DNA from: Trichobilharzia szidati
Lineage: Eukaryota; Platyhelminthes; Trematoda; Strigeidida; Schistosomatidae
Assembly: GCA_944472155.2 (NCBI GenBank)
Contig: OX235273.1
Coordinates: forward strand, 84,748,793 to 84,812,792
Direction: 5' to 3'
Length of the DNA: 64,000 bases
The stretch's first letter is position 1, and each line of letters opens with the position of its first letter. The translations under genes and the position numbers were made by a program. Below are positions 35,601-49,252 of this stretch, piece after piece. The notes under the pieces are model-generated. The model saw only the letters and a program-made list of their open reading frames with translations. It was not told the DNA's origin and did no database searches.

Positions 35601-38600
35601 NNNNNNNNNNNNNNNNNNNNNNNNNNNNNNNNNNNNNNNNNNNNNNNNNNNNNNNNNNNNNNNNNNNNNNNNNNNNNNNNNNNNNNNNNNNNNNNNNNNN
35701 NNNNNNNNNNNNNNNNNNNNNNNNNNNNNNNNNNNNNNNNNNNNNNNNNNNNNNNNNNNNNNNNNNNNNNNNNNNNNNNNNNNNNNNNNNNNNNNNNNNN
35801 NNNNNNNNNNNNNNNNNNNNNNNNNNNNNNNNNNNNNNNNNNNNNNNNNNNNNNNNNNNNNNNNNNNNNNNNNNNNNNNNNNNNNNNNNNNNNNNNNNNN
35901 NNNNNNNNNNNNNNNNNNNNNNNNNNNNNNNNNNNNNNNNNNNNNNNNNNNNNNNNNNNNNNNNNNNNNNNNNNNNNNNNNNNNNNNNNNNNNNNNNNNN
36001 NNNNNNNNNNNNNNNNNNNNNNNNNNNNNNNNNNNNNNNNNNNNNNNACTACCCTAATTTTATTAAAACCTAATTTTCTTGGCTGATTTTGTATTACGTA
36101 ACTCCAATTACCAATCTTCACCTGTTTAGTTAATATAACTATAACCAATTATATCTTGTTTGACAAACTTAATGTGTACATACACACAAAATAACACATA
36201 TATATTGGCGATTGTACAGCTAAGAAAATGAATTCGCCGAAAAGAGACTCTTCGCTGATCTACGTGTTTTGTTTTCATTAATGCCTGGATGGGGATTATC
36301 CATGAATCATCTGTAAAATTCAACTAATTTATTTCCTGTTACAACCCATTTCCAGAATGTAAAAGTGAACGACTGTATAGGCGAATGATGAAGTATAACT
36401 TAATACACCTTATGGAGAACTCTATATTATGAAATTTTTACTGACATCTTATTTCAGGTTAGAACACTGATTGATTTCAGTCAGAGAACCATTGAAAGCC
36501 AGCACTGGAGTAGTGGACAGCTGTTTCATCCTGGTTCAGCAATCGTCGGCAGTATGCACCCATTGGGTTTCGAAGCCAGGACGTCCCAGTTAAAAGGCAA
36601 GCTCGTATACCATTTAGCCACTGAGACTGGAACCAATGGCTCACGAATTCTAACTTCGGTTAATTCGAAACCAAGTGAGTGAGTACTGCTGGTGAGTCCC
36701 AAACTAGGATGAAACGGCTGTCCAGTACTCTCTGGTTTTCAATGGTTCTCTAACTGAAATCAATCCGTAGTATAACCTGGAACAAATAGAATCCCTACAA
36801 AAAGCTGATTCTTGGAGAAAAAAGCTGACATTTTAACCGAAACGTCTCAGAAGTATTTTCCTTGTTTGGGACATAAATACGTTGTGAAATATATAAAAGT
36901 TTTAATGTATTCATTAGTTTACAGTGTGACATCATCAAATCAATGTGCACCGTGATGACGAGCTACCTAGAATGGTGATTACATTGCAAAACCTGACTGA
37001 TAGAATTCTGTCTGCACCAAAGAAAGGACTAGAAACGTCAAACTAGTTACTAGTGTTCAATCAAAATACATTCTCTCTAAACATTAAATAAAAGTAGTAG
37101 TAGTAGTACTAGAAACAAAATAAATAAAAACAAAAACGAAATTCATACATTTTCAATAATCGTTTTCAACATTTGAGCTTTTTGCTTCAATGGATCAGTG
37201 TATAGACCATTTAAAAAGAAAGTTAATCCAAATGGGAAATTATGATTTGCCATCCAACTGGTTACTCGACGTCTTTGCATATCTGGTCGAGCAGACAAAT
37301 AGATTAATAAAAATCCTAGTCCCTGCCAGTGGCGTGCAACATCAACAGCACCAGGGTAAACTTTTGGATCCTAGAAAAAAGAAGAATTAAATAGATGATG
37401 ATGATGATGATGAGAAAGATGCAAAATAAACTATTGCACTCTCAACATGATATATAGGTTAACTCAAAGTTGTAAGCAGACTCAATAACTCTTAAAATTC
37501 CTCAAACAAGAAAGACCTTAGGAAAAAACAAAATATTCAATTAACTATGTAAATATTAATGTGAGTAAAACTAAGTGAAGAACTGGATTTACAAGAAAAA
37601 CAAAAACAAAACAACAACTTACTTTTCCCATAAGAGACAAACTTGCAGCGAAACTACCGTCTACACTGAAGACAACAACTTCAGTCTGTGGAGGTACTAC
37701 CGCCAAAGTAATCAATACAGGGTGGTCAGGATCCGATTCAGGTGTCATTTTTATAGGATAAAGTCCATCAGGTAAGTGAAGCTGCTCTGGTAGGAAAAAT
37801 CGTAATCTTCCAGAAGAATCAGTGACTTCTGTGCATACATAAGCCCAAGATCCACTGACAGACTGGATTTCTACGCGAATCTGTTAATTAATTATAAAAA
37901 TATGGGAAAATCTATAAATATACGGACTAAAAGTTGTCTGTTAGTATAAGTTATTTTGTGGAAAAAAAAACAATTTACACACTAATAACTAAGTGATGGA
38001 GTATCATCATTAAGTAAGGAAGTATGAAGAATAAAGGGTACTAAAGCGATCAATATCAAGTGAAATAACATTCAAAATCTTTATAAAACTAGAATAATCA
38101 ACTTCATCGTCATTATTTATGGTCAGTCGTCAAAACAGTAAGTGATCGATGAAGAAAAATAGCGAGAATATACTGTTAAGGTTCGAAGAAATTAACAGTC
38201 AATGTGTGGTGAGAGATGGTCGCTAGCCAAATTGGCTGACAGTAATTGACGTCAATGTTAGTCATGTGAAAACAAGGTCAAGATGGACAGGCGGATACAG
38301 TTAACATATAGATGAACTGACACAGACACAAGAGATGCAAGGTTAACTTTGTGTGAGAAACAACCAATCAACAGACTGTATTTTCTACTAACATTAACCT
38401 ACAATAATGTACATCAAAATCTATAAATATGTGTTGATTTTCCGTAATAAACGTTCTGTTGCCTGGCCCTTGTCTTCTGTTATTACAAATGGAGCTGTAT
38501 CAATCAACAGCGAATTCATCTCGTCGAATTCAGAATGACAGCGCACAAATTTGCTACCATCTTTTCAACTGTAATGAAAATGAAACTGTACTCTTGTTAT

Positions 38601-41600
38601 ACATTAACATAAGTCAAATGCATTTCATTTACTCTGTCAACTGAATGATTTAGATGGTGTCTTAAGTGTGCCAAAGTGATGAAGACACTGCAGAATGGCG
38701 CATAATAGACAGAAAGTATTACAAATGACCATATGGTGTTTACATTAACAAATCTGATATCTACTGGTTTCCTAATGACCACATATACATGATTAAACAA
38801 GACTAGAATATACTTTTTTTTCAATCAGTACATCAGTAAAGACAACAAAACACACTGAAAAGTTGTCAGAGAATTGATCAACAAACAGCACATCATCTAA
38901 GGGAGGAATTCAAGTTCAGGTAAATAAACTTCAGAGACAATGAACACCACACACACTTTGTAAAGTCTGTGTTTAAACAGTAAACACATATTTTTAAATA
39001 TGGTGTACTAATTTCCTTTTTTTCAGTCTTAATTATAAAGATAGATCAACAGCTTCGAAAAGTTAATAATAATTTCGAATAGCTTAATCACCTTGTTTGT
39101 ACACAGGGTGTTTAACAGATAAAATTAAACTTTGAACTTCATTTATGGTGGGAATCAAAACACTTTTAAACACATTACTCTTAAAGGAGCGAAATTAGCC
39201 TTTCTTTATTATGGAAAAAAGAAGAGAAATGAAAGTATTGAAAATTACTTTTTCACCAGAAAAACTCATTAGATCCAATCCACCGAGGACAAATCGACCT
39301 GTGATAAGAGCAGGAGTGCCAGTTGTAGCGATTACATCATTCGCTCGATGATTTGGTTTAAAGTTCTAATACAAATAGAAAAAATAAAAGGAATACAAAT
39401 ATGTGATCATAGCAGGTTATCCGTTTTAACAAATAGGTAGTTAAAATGAAAGATTGTAAGTGCTAAATAACATGCAGAAAGTTATCTGTTCACAAAAAAA
39501 ACACACAAAATATGTAGCAATTGATCATGTATTAAAAGAGGAACAACAAACAACACTATGTGCAGTGGAAACCAAATTAAACAAACTACACACAACAAAC
39601 ACTTTAAAAACTTAATACAGAGTTGATAAAATAATACAGAACTATTGGTGACTACAGATAGTTAAAGTAGTTGGGAAAAAATCAAATCAAATCTAGGATG
39701 ATGCCTAAGAATAAGTAGACAAAGACATTTCTAACCTCAGGAAAGTTTGTCTTCAATATCCTCTTTTTGCTGTTGGGATTAGGGAGCAAAAAGTTGAGGG
39801 CTATAGATAGATGGAATATATACGAAGCGTTTTATAGTCCCTCCCAAAAAACTGACTTTTGTATTATTCAGCTTGACAAATAAGGTGATTGAGACAAGTC
39901 AGCTAAATTCTTAGAAATTTATCAGTGATTAATGCAAAGCACTAAATGTTATGATATTAGGGTTAAGTATGTTCCCCTTGAAGTGTTTAGCGTCTGCTGG
40001 TAGTGGGATTTACCTTTGGTATGCATGGATTTACAAAAAACATTCATGAACTTGATACAGACAAGATGTATCCTCTTGATATCAACCAATGAATGTCACT
40101 ACTTTCATTCCTTTGCGTTCCGAGTGGAACTGGCTGACTGACTAGCTTCAACATATGACTTTGCACCGATGTGCAGCAGTTCGAGTCGCCACACTCCATG
40201 TAGCACACAAATCAAGGGAAGAAAGTAAAAAGAAATGCAAAATAGTGACAGTAAACAGAGATATGAGGCAGAAAGAATAATAATAATAATAACGAAGAAC
40301 AATATAGTTTTATTGGGTATTATAAGTCACAAGGAATGGATGCATATGCACCAGCCATTGAGAACGATTTTGATCCATATCACCAATTGTCTCCAGCCCT
40401 CATTGGTTTTCACCATCCCCAGGACCCCAACCAGGAAGTCTACACCTTCATACGTGGCTTAAACTAACTGTGGAGACCATGTTTTGGTTTGACCACCACT
40501 GTCTCTTTTCCAACCTGACCCTATGCCAGCTAACACAGAACTCCAAACTTCAGTTTTCAATAGCAGTGGTGCATTTTTACGCGAGGAAGTTGCTGGCCTC
40601 ACTCACAACCTTCCCACGTTACCCGTCTCTTAGTACCGGACAAGCGAAGTCTTTTTAGGTGTGCGTCGGCCAGCAGTCAAACTCGGACCATATATGCGGC
40701 TCGTCAGTATTCTACCAATATTACAGCAACGTACGTACAATTACTGTCGCTTCCTTCAGAAAATCAAATGCACAAGAAGAAGAAGAATAAAACGGTGATG
40801 TATGAACTATGTTCTTCAGCAAAATCAAGTTTGATCTACAGTGGTAAGTACAGGATTAAAGTAATTAACGTTTAATTGTCCTTATATTAATGTAACAAAA
40901 ATATTTGTAAATCTCACTGTTAGTACAAAAAACAGCTGAGGTGAAAATATAATGCGCATTAAATCCAGAGTAACAATTTAAACAATCATGTAGTGATTTC
41001 CATGACAAAAAACAACTTTTGTTACATTGAACAACTTAAGAAAATTCTACCTACTCATTTACTTCATTCATTCTAATATCATCACATGAGAACGAGAACA
41101 CAAAAGTTTGTCGATAAAGTTACAAAAAAAGAAACAATAACATTTGATTCAAAAATGCACAGCAAGTAATTTCTTCAACCAAAGTAGATACTTATAAAAG
41201 AATTGAATTTGTAAGAATTGTTTTCAAGGGTATAATATTCATTTATTTGTCTTATTTCTCATAACTAATAATTCACGTGATATATCATACCCACTAGTAA
41301 CGTATTTGTTGATATAAATGCAATAATAATTTCTGAAAGCGGAATGGTTGATGGCTCATGATGATTATATGGGTGACAAACAATATGAAACCAAGTGTCA
41401 TAAAAATCAATAATCAAGTTATCAGAGAGGATGTGTATCGATTCCACTTTTTTTATAACCAATTAGTGCTAAAATCAATTTTCTTCAATTTCCACATGGT
41501 CTTTAGTCCGTGCAAACAGTGTTAACATTTGCATTGTCAGTATAAAGTTAAGCCAAGAATTATTTATTTGTGAAGTTAAGAAATATTAGGATGCTTTTTA

Positions 41601-44600
41601 ACATTTCAGAGAAGACTTTACAAAAAGATAGCTTTTGTTGCAGTGAATAGAACTTGGAAAATACACTCAAAAGAAAAAACTTAACGGCATAATTTAAAAG
41701 TCTGTCATTAGTTGTTAAACTGCTTTTTCACTCTCTCCAAAAAGTGTGATAAATGCCTAAATGAAACTAAGGTGCGTAACTCATACAATAGATGAACTTA
41801 AAAATGCTGGGATAGTAGCAAAGAAAGATCGTTCACCACTTTACTACCGAGTAACCAAGTGACAGTTGAAATAATAAAAGAGCCAAAAGAAATTAGAAGA
41901 TCAAATTCTACAATAACCATTAACTACTGAAATTACAATCATTACTGATATAAAAAAAGTTTATCAAGATTCAGATGAAATGCTTCCTATCTAAGTACTA
42001 ACAAGCTGAATTGAGACCTAAACATTTAGCAGCATACGGAAGGCCGGATAGTTATGCTACTTGGATGAAGGTCAATTACAATCTGTGGAAGCAAATCTTA
42101 CACGGTCATTTCTTTTTCACAAAAAGGCCTTGATAATTAGACTGCTGATTTTATGGGTAAAACAGAAGCGCAAAAGTTAACTATCAATAGATAACAAAAT
42201 AAACAAGTAAATCCAATACTTATATGTTAATTTTATTCCATCAACTTCCAAGGGGAACATAGAGCATTAACACCACAATTCTATTTCATCCTGTTCTCTG
42301 TAGCCCATTCAGCTTCCTACTTGACCGCCTGGCTCACGATATCATTCAATGGTTTCCTCAACATGTGCCTGATCGGTCTATATTTTCTTCGGTATATTTG
42401 TTGCATGATAGGTCCTTGGCTGGTTATGTATATATATGATTGCATATATTTACAAGTAATAAATGGAATCAGAAGACAACAGGCACTTGAATCCAGTATT
42501 ACTTTAAAGAGTTTGAGAAAACAACTAATACTATTATTAGCTTTCATATGGGCGGTATAGTTCATTGATAAGTACTAAAGGCTGTACACCAGTTCCCTTT
42601 TTCTTAATACATATTTCATATGATTCACGTGTAAACTCTCCATTCAGATACATTTCTACAGTCCAATGGATGGCAAGTGTATTTGTATTAAGAATATAAC
42701 ATTTCAGTTTACTAATTGTGTTAAGTGGAGCAGATTACATTTGTCAACGAACAATGTGGCGACTAATTAGTTAATTGCATTAATTAGTGATAGTTATGCT
42801 ACTTGGAAAAGATTAGAAAAATCATTTTATTCTAGAGAGATATGTTTACGTGTAGTATAGAATTTTCAGAGTGTTTTAATGCAAACAATTTACTCCATGT
42901 AAGCGATTTTCGAGAGTTTATCATCTGACACAATATTATTCTATCCAAAGTCCGATTCAAACTTTATCCCTATCCCTTTAATTCTTTCGAAAAATGTATT
43001 GCAGTAGGTTGAAAGTGATTTAAAAGTGGCAGTGAGTACAGATTAAGATAGTAAGATATCAAACGGACGAATTAAAGCGATATGTGAAACGGAGTAGACT
43101 CAATGCAGTGTGATAGATAGAAAATTAGGTGGCTTAGTCGTGCAAACAAACTACCCCTACTTATACTATAATTATTGATAATTTAAAAGGGTAGGTAAAT
43201 GAGTGAAACATTCATCGAAATGCAAAAAAATTACTAGTACGCTTATTTGTTTCATTTGCAATCATCTATAGTATCATTCAATTAGGTATACTTTGATATA
43301 AGCGATCTAATAATGCATCATAGAATAATTTCATCTGATAAGAAAACATGGTGATGCAGTATTATTATTATTATTTACTGATGTCGTTTCCAAAACAACT
43401 GACAGCTCATAATCATATCACACTATATAATCGATGTCTTCAGATATTTGTGCTTATTTGTGCTAAACATTAGCTAGTTGGTATATGACAACAACAAATA
43501 ATGTGAATTTCACACTTATGAGACAATGAAAATGTTAATGTTTAAATTATTTAAAATAAAAACAAGCAATACACGTAAATGTCTCATATCGCAGACAAGA
43601 AGAACAGTGAAAACTTTGGTAATGACGTCAAGAAAGTACCTTTATAAATTACATGTTATTTAGTTGACTTATATTTAAATTTGTAGATTTAACAGCCTTC
43701 ACTTCAGAAAGATAGACGAAGTGGTTTTATCCTCGGTTTCAGTTATAGAGATTTAGCAATCAATGATTTCAGAAAATAGATGACGTAATGGACTGGACTG
43801 CTTTCAACGTAGAACTGCGCACAAATGTGCACCAGTTCTAGTTGCCACTCTCCCTCCTTGTAGCACACAAAGCAAGAGAAAAGAGTAAAAGGAAGTTCAA
43901 AACTGAGATAATATGCAGAAACATCAAGCAAAAAGAATAGTAATAATGAAGAACAAAGAGTTTTATTGGATAGGATAAATCACAAAGAGTGAATGGATAT
44001 GCGTCAGCCATTGAGAACGATTTGGAGTCATATTACCAATTGTCTCCAGTCGTCGGTTTTTACCATCCCGAAGAACCCAACCAGTCAGGAAGTTTACACT
44101 TCCCTATGTGGCTAGCTAACTTAAACTAATTGTTGTAGATTTGATTGACCGATGAAGCCATGTTTGTGGTTTGACCACCACTAGCTAACTCTTTTCCAAC
44201 CTGATCCATCCTATTTCAGCTAACGTTGTCCATTATCGAGGAAGATGATGACCAGGCATAAGTAACGTATGTCCTAACCATCTTAGTCGGTGTAATTTCA
44301 AAACGGGACTTTCTCTGATTCCCAGACACTGCTTAATACCTAAGTTAACGCACAGATGGCGTAATAGACAACTACAAGAAAAAAATACATACCGAAAGAA
44401 ATCTGCAGGTATGAAATTCGTTTAAACTAGAAGTATAATTTTTTATTCTAATTTCTTAGAAAACAAAATAAGCAACTTAGTAACAGAATAACTATGGTTA
44501 AATCTGTATAGGACGAAAGAGTTGGTGAAAGAATATTTATTTGGAAATTGGTATCTATAAATAGACAAATTATGTATACCTTATCTTCAACGCACAGTTT

Positions 44601-47600
44601 GCACAGATCATCGTGTTGTGGTACTTCTGGACTTCATATTGTGTACCTTTCACGTCTCCAATGTATCTCCACAACCCTGTATCATTTTACCTTATCTGAC
44701 ATCAAATATATCGCCTTGCTATTTTATTTTTTTATGCCAATATACGTCCCTTTATATACTACTGACAATCCTTATCAGTAGCACTCGCCACATTGTCTTC
44801 ATAAAAGTATTTGTTAACTAGGCATGACAGAGGCAACTGTTGTATTTAACTGGGGAGAAAAATACCACATAGTGAATAGATAAGAATCTAATCTCAGCAG
44901 TCAATTATAACGGCTGATTGTGAAGTTGGCAGTCACATTTTGCGTGAAGTGTATATCACCTGGAATACACAACTGTGCAATAAGTGGAGTGGATAAAGAA
45001 ATCTCTCGTCCCAGTTGGAAAAAGAACTCTAAGCAAAATGTGATATTACATTTAATCAATTTCGATTGCTTAAATTTCATACTTTTCAATCAACTCTATT
45101 GCTTTTTTGGCTATGTGTAGTTGTTTAATGAATTCTCATTTGTTTTTATCACAGTCTACATATATAAGTTCACATAGTCCAGAAAATAATAATAATAATA
45201 ATAATCAAAGATCATCATGAATAAGGAGATTAAGTCGAAATGGATAAGAAGCATGAGAGACTTTGATTTCAATGAATTAATATTTTGATCACCTAATTTA
45301 CATAATTAACAAAGACAATTTATTAGTAACAATAACATTTGTAACCGTTTGAAGCTAATACTTAACTTTAAAGTTGTAATGATTAACTTTGTAAAGTGTA
45401 CATTAAAAGAAAAAAACTAAGTGAGAAATCATTAACACTCATCATACAAAATGTTAAAAATATTTTACAACAAACATTACCGATATAATCCGAATGAATG
45501 AAAAAATATATAAACCACTTCTGTTCATAAGCATTTGTGATGTACATTGACCGACATCAGACAGACGACTAATTATTCAAGTGTTGGTTTGTAGGGATTT
45601 GATTGGTTACAGGATTTTCATCATGAGCTGACATTAGTTAGAGAACCATTGGAAAACCTGGGAGTACTGGACAGCTGTTTCGTCAGCCTGGTTTGGGACT
45701 CTTCATCAGTACGCACCCACCGGGATTCGAACCCAAGACCTTCTGGTTACAAGGCGAGGTCGTATACCATTAAGCCACTGGGACCCAATCCAATGGCCAA
45801 TGAATTCTAACTTCTGCCAATTCACGACATAGCGCGACCCCTAGCCAATGTTTTCGGCGAGTATTTGTCCTCACACCCAACCTGCTGCACCCTAATTAGT
45901 TCTATGATATGCCATAGTTCATAATGTTGATAAGTTTTACACTGGTATCATAAGGAAATTTTAATGAATGCTGGATATGTAGCATTGACTGATGTGGTTG
46001 ACAATTATTAAAAATGCCCATTAAAATTTTTTCAAAATAATGGCTACCTGAACAAAGAATATTCTTTTCGATAACTTCATCATCAGGTTCTACAGTTATA
46101 TACAGATAATAGTAGTGAATGAATTAGTGTCATTAACATTAATGTTGCCTAAATAACATCGAATCAATAATGATAATAATATCAATGGATTATAGTTCGA
46201 CAGTATCAACATAACAATGCATCCTTAATATCAGGCAGGCAAATTAGCAAAAATAATAATACAAATTCATGAATTTATAGTCTCCAGCGGAGGTCAGGGC
46301 AGTAAAGATTATAAATTCATGAATTTGTATTATTATTTTTCCTAATTTACCTGTCTGATATTCGGTGCATTGTAATGTTGAGGCTGTCGAAATGTAATCC
46401 ACTGATATTATTATTATTATGTTTTAACGAGTTGATCACGGATTGATATCGGTTAGAGAACCATTGAAAACCAGGGAGTACTGGACAGACTAGAAGTTAC
46501 AATTCATGAACCATTGAATCGGGTCCCAGTGGCTGAATGGTATACTAGCTTGCCTTGTGGCCGGAAGGTCCTAGGTTCGAATCCCAGTGGGTGCGTACTG
46601 CCGATGATTCCCAAACTAGGATGAAACAGCAACTGTCCAGTACTCCATGGTTTTCAATGGTTTTCTAAGTGATATCAATCCGTGATCAACTCGTAAAAAC
46701 ATAACAAACCCTTACAAACCAAACTATAGAAAATTAATATTATTATTGATTCAATGTTATTTAAACAACATTAATGTTAATGACACTAATTCATTCACTA
46801 CTATTAACTATATATAACTGTAGAACCTGATGATGAAGTTGTCGAAAAGAATATTCTTTGATCAGTAGCCATTATTTTGAAAAAAATCTTTAAAAAGAAA
46901 CCGACTCTGTTGAAAGTGAAGATAAATTATAATAACGAGTGTCAAAATACGTATAAAATCTAGATTCATGGCTTTTTATCAATTTCATTTAACACTAATT
47001 ATGTAGTGAGTGATGACTACAGGTGAAATGAAAACCTGTATTGTGGCGAGATTTGAATCAGTGGCTATCTCTAATGCCAACCCAGTCTCCTTCAATAGCT
47101 GAATCACAAGACTACTCAGTTGCTGATCAATTCATTGCAATCATTATGTATGACACAAAATTATCATCACACTGGCAGTCTAGCTACAGCTTCTTCTGTC
47201 AATTCCAAGCATAAACGTTGAAAAATAAATTGTCTCTTTGTTGGAAATAACAAGCAAAAATCAAAGCATCTTAAACTTCAGTTTAATGTAAATATACTTG
47301 TAGTGAAAAAAAATGGCTAACTAATTAAATTGATTGTATGTAGAGCAGTAGTTCATCATTAATGTCAGTAAAAAGTTTGAGCATTGTGGAATAGATCAAA
47401 TAAAGTATAATTATATATTTCAATAGTTTAACACACAATGATAAGTTTTGTTATTGGTAATATTTCGAGCAAAATTACTGCCCGTGTTCAAACCACTGCT
47501 GGAATTGTTTTGTTTTTTAATTGCTTGAAATATTACCAAGAACAAAACTTATCATTGTGTGTAAACTATTGAAATATAATTACACTTTATTTGAAGTAGT

Positions 47601-49218
47601 TCATCACTTAGACTTGTTATTTTTTGCATTCCTTTGAGTTCCGAGTAAAACGCAGGGCTTCAGACTTGATCTTTCTGTAGCTGTGTCATTTTTACGGAGT
47701 CCGGTTGCTTGTCTCTCACGCAATCTCCCCTTTTTCCCTATCAGCTGGTGAACTAGGGGAGATCTATGAGTGCGTCGACTAGGTATTGAACCACGGACTA
47801 CGTGTATAGCTGGTGAGCATACATCCTATCACCAAACCAACTTACTATAGTTCCAAACACAGCTATTAGAATGAAAAAAAGGTATTCCCGAGAGAAGAAA
47901 AGTGTTTTAGCACACTGCAAAGTACATATATAGTGCTATCACAGTGGTCAATTTCATATCACAATAACAGTATTGGTGACAAACAGACCTCTATAATTCT
48001 GAAAGTATTAATACAAAAAGGCAGATCTCTCTATATCCTGAACTATAGTTTACATCTTCAAAAATTACAGCCGTCTTTCCGCCTAAAGCCTAACCAAACA
48101 AGCATCAGTAAGCCTGTTCCTTGCGCTAATCACCTCCAATAGACTCAACCAGGTATATATATATATAATTGTAGAGCCTGGAAGAGGACTTTATCAAAAA
48201 GAATATTTTTTGCTCGATTATTTTGTGTTTTAGCAAAATGTTCATTCAGACATGCAGAACAAATGGCTGGGAATAATTATCATCATTGTCAACAACAACA
48301 AGGAAGACAACAATAATAATAATGCATGCCTAGATATCATTGATACACCTTTGCTATCGTATTTTTACAATTACTTCTTTCAAATGACATAATGAGATAA
48401 TTAAAATCCTCAATCTTCATATGATTGTTACAATGTATACTTATTATCCTAAATTTGGTAAAAGATACGAAACACATAACTGACTAGAGAGACTAACTGA
48501 TATACTTTTATAGGCGAGCAACATAATACGACCGATGCGGAACTAGTCTAATAAACAAAATAATTTGATGGCTAAGTGAGGTAATAGTAGAATATAGGGA
48601 GAACAAGTAATATTGATGAGCAGCCTCAACTCAAGCCAAACTACCGAGAGTACATATACATCGTTTTATCTAACGAGTGGAGGGGGATTTCGTCATGGAC
48701 GAGGAGTTAGTTAGTTAAGGTATTGATCTATATTATTAAATAACTTTTTCACAGGCTACATAACAGTTACATTAAAGAGGCGAAATCAACCAGTATTTTA
48801 TAGTTAATATGTTCATAACATGGAGAAAGTTTTTTTCCTCAAAATGTTACCATTGGATTGAAATTCTCTTTAGGATGACAACTAATATTCAATACTAGAA
48901 TAATATAAGCAATAAAAGTTATTATTTGATGATACTAGATAGTTGGAGGCAATCGGCATGAAGTTTCGGACCTAGGTTTCATGCTACCTAGAATGGTGGC
49001 CACATTGCAAAACCTGACTGATAGAATTCAGTCTGCACCAAAGAAAGGACTAGATACGTCAAACTAGTTACTGGTGTCCAATCCAAAAGTTATTATTATT
49101 ATTCCCTATGGTTCCGAATGGAACACAGGTTTTCAACAACCCATCTTCATTTTGTCCTATTTTCTGCCGTCCTCTTCAGCCGGGTCCATGATTGCACATA
49201 ATTTCTCAATAAAAGTTG

Positions 49219-49252
<34 letters not shown>

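Larger units (their letters stand above)
46310..46885 (+). repeat. Foldback element, right arm, interrupted by SINE pair
   Basis: The inner part (46310-46420) and outer part (46729-46885) match the left arm. The hammerhead SINE pair occupies the middle. Motif R3 is at 46823-46866. The loop between arms is about 30 bases (46280-46309). Confidence 0.8.

Noticed and set aside
35519..36148. Open frames of 180-207 codons
   Set aside because: They consist of N from the assembly gap.
45703..45709. CTGATGA in the 45.6-kb SINE (minus) as an intact hammerhead core
   Set aside because: It overlaps stem I by three bases. In the correct register C3 is A, and stem II carries an insertion.
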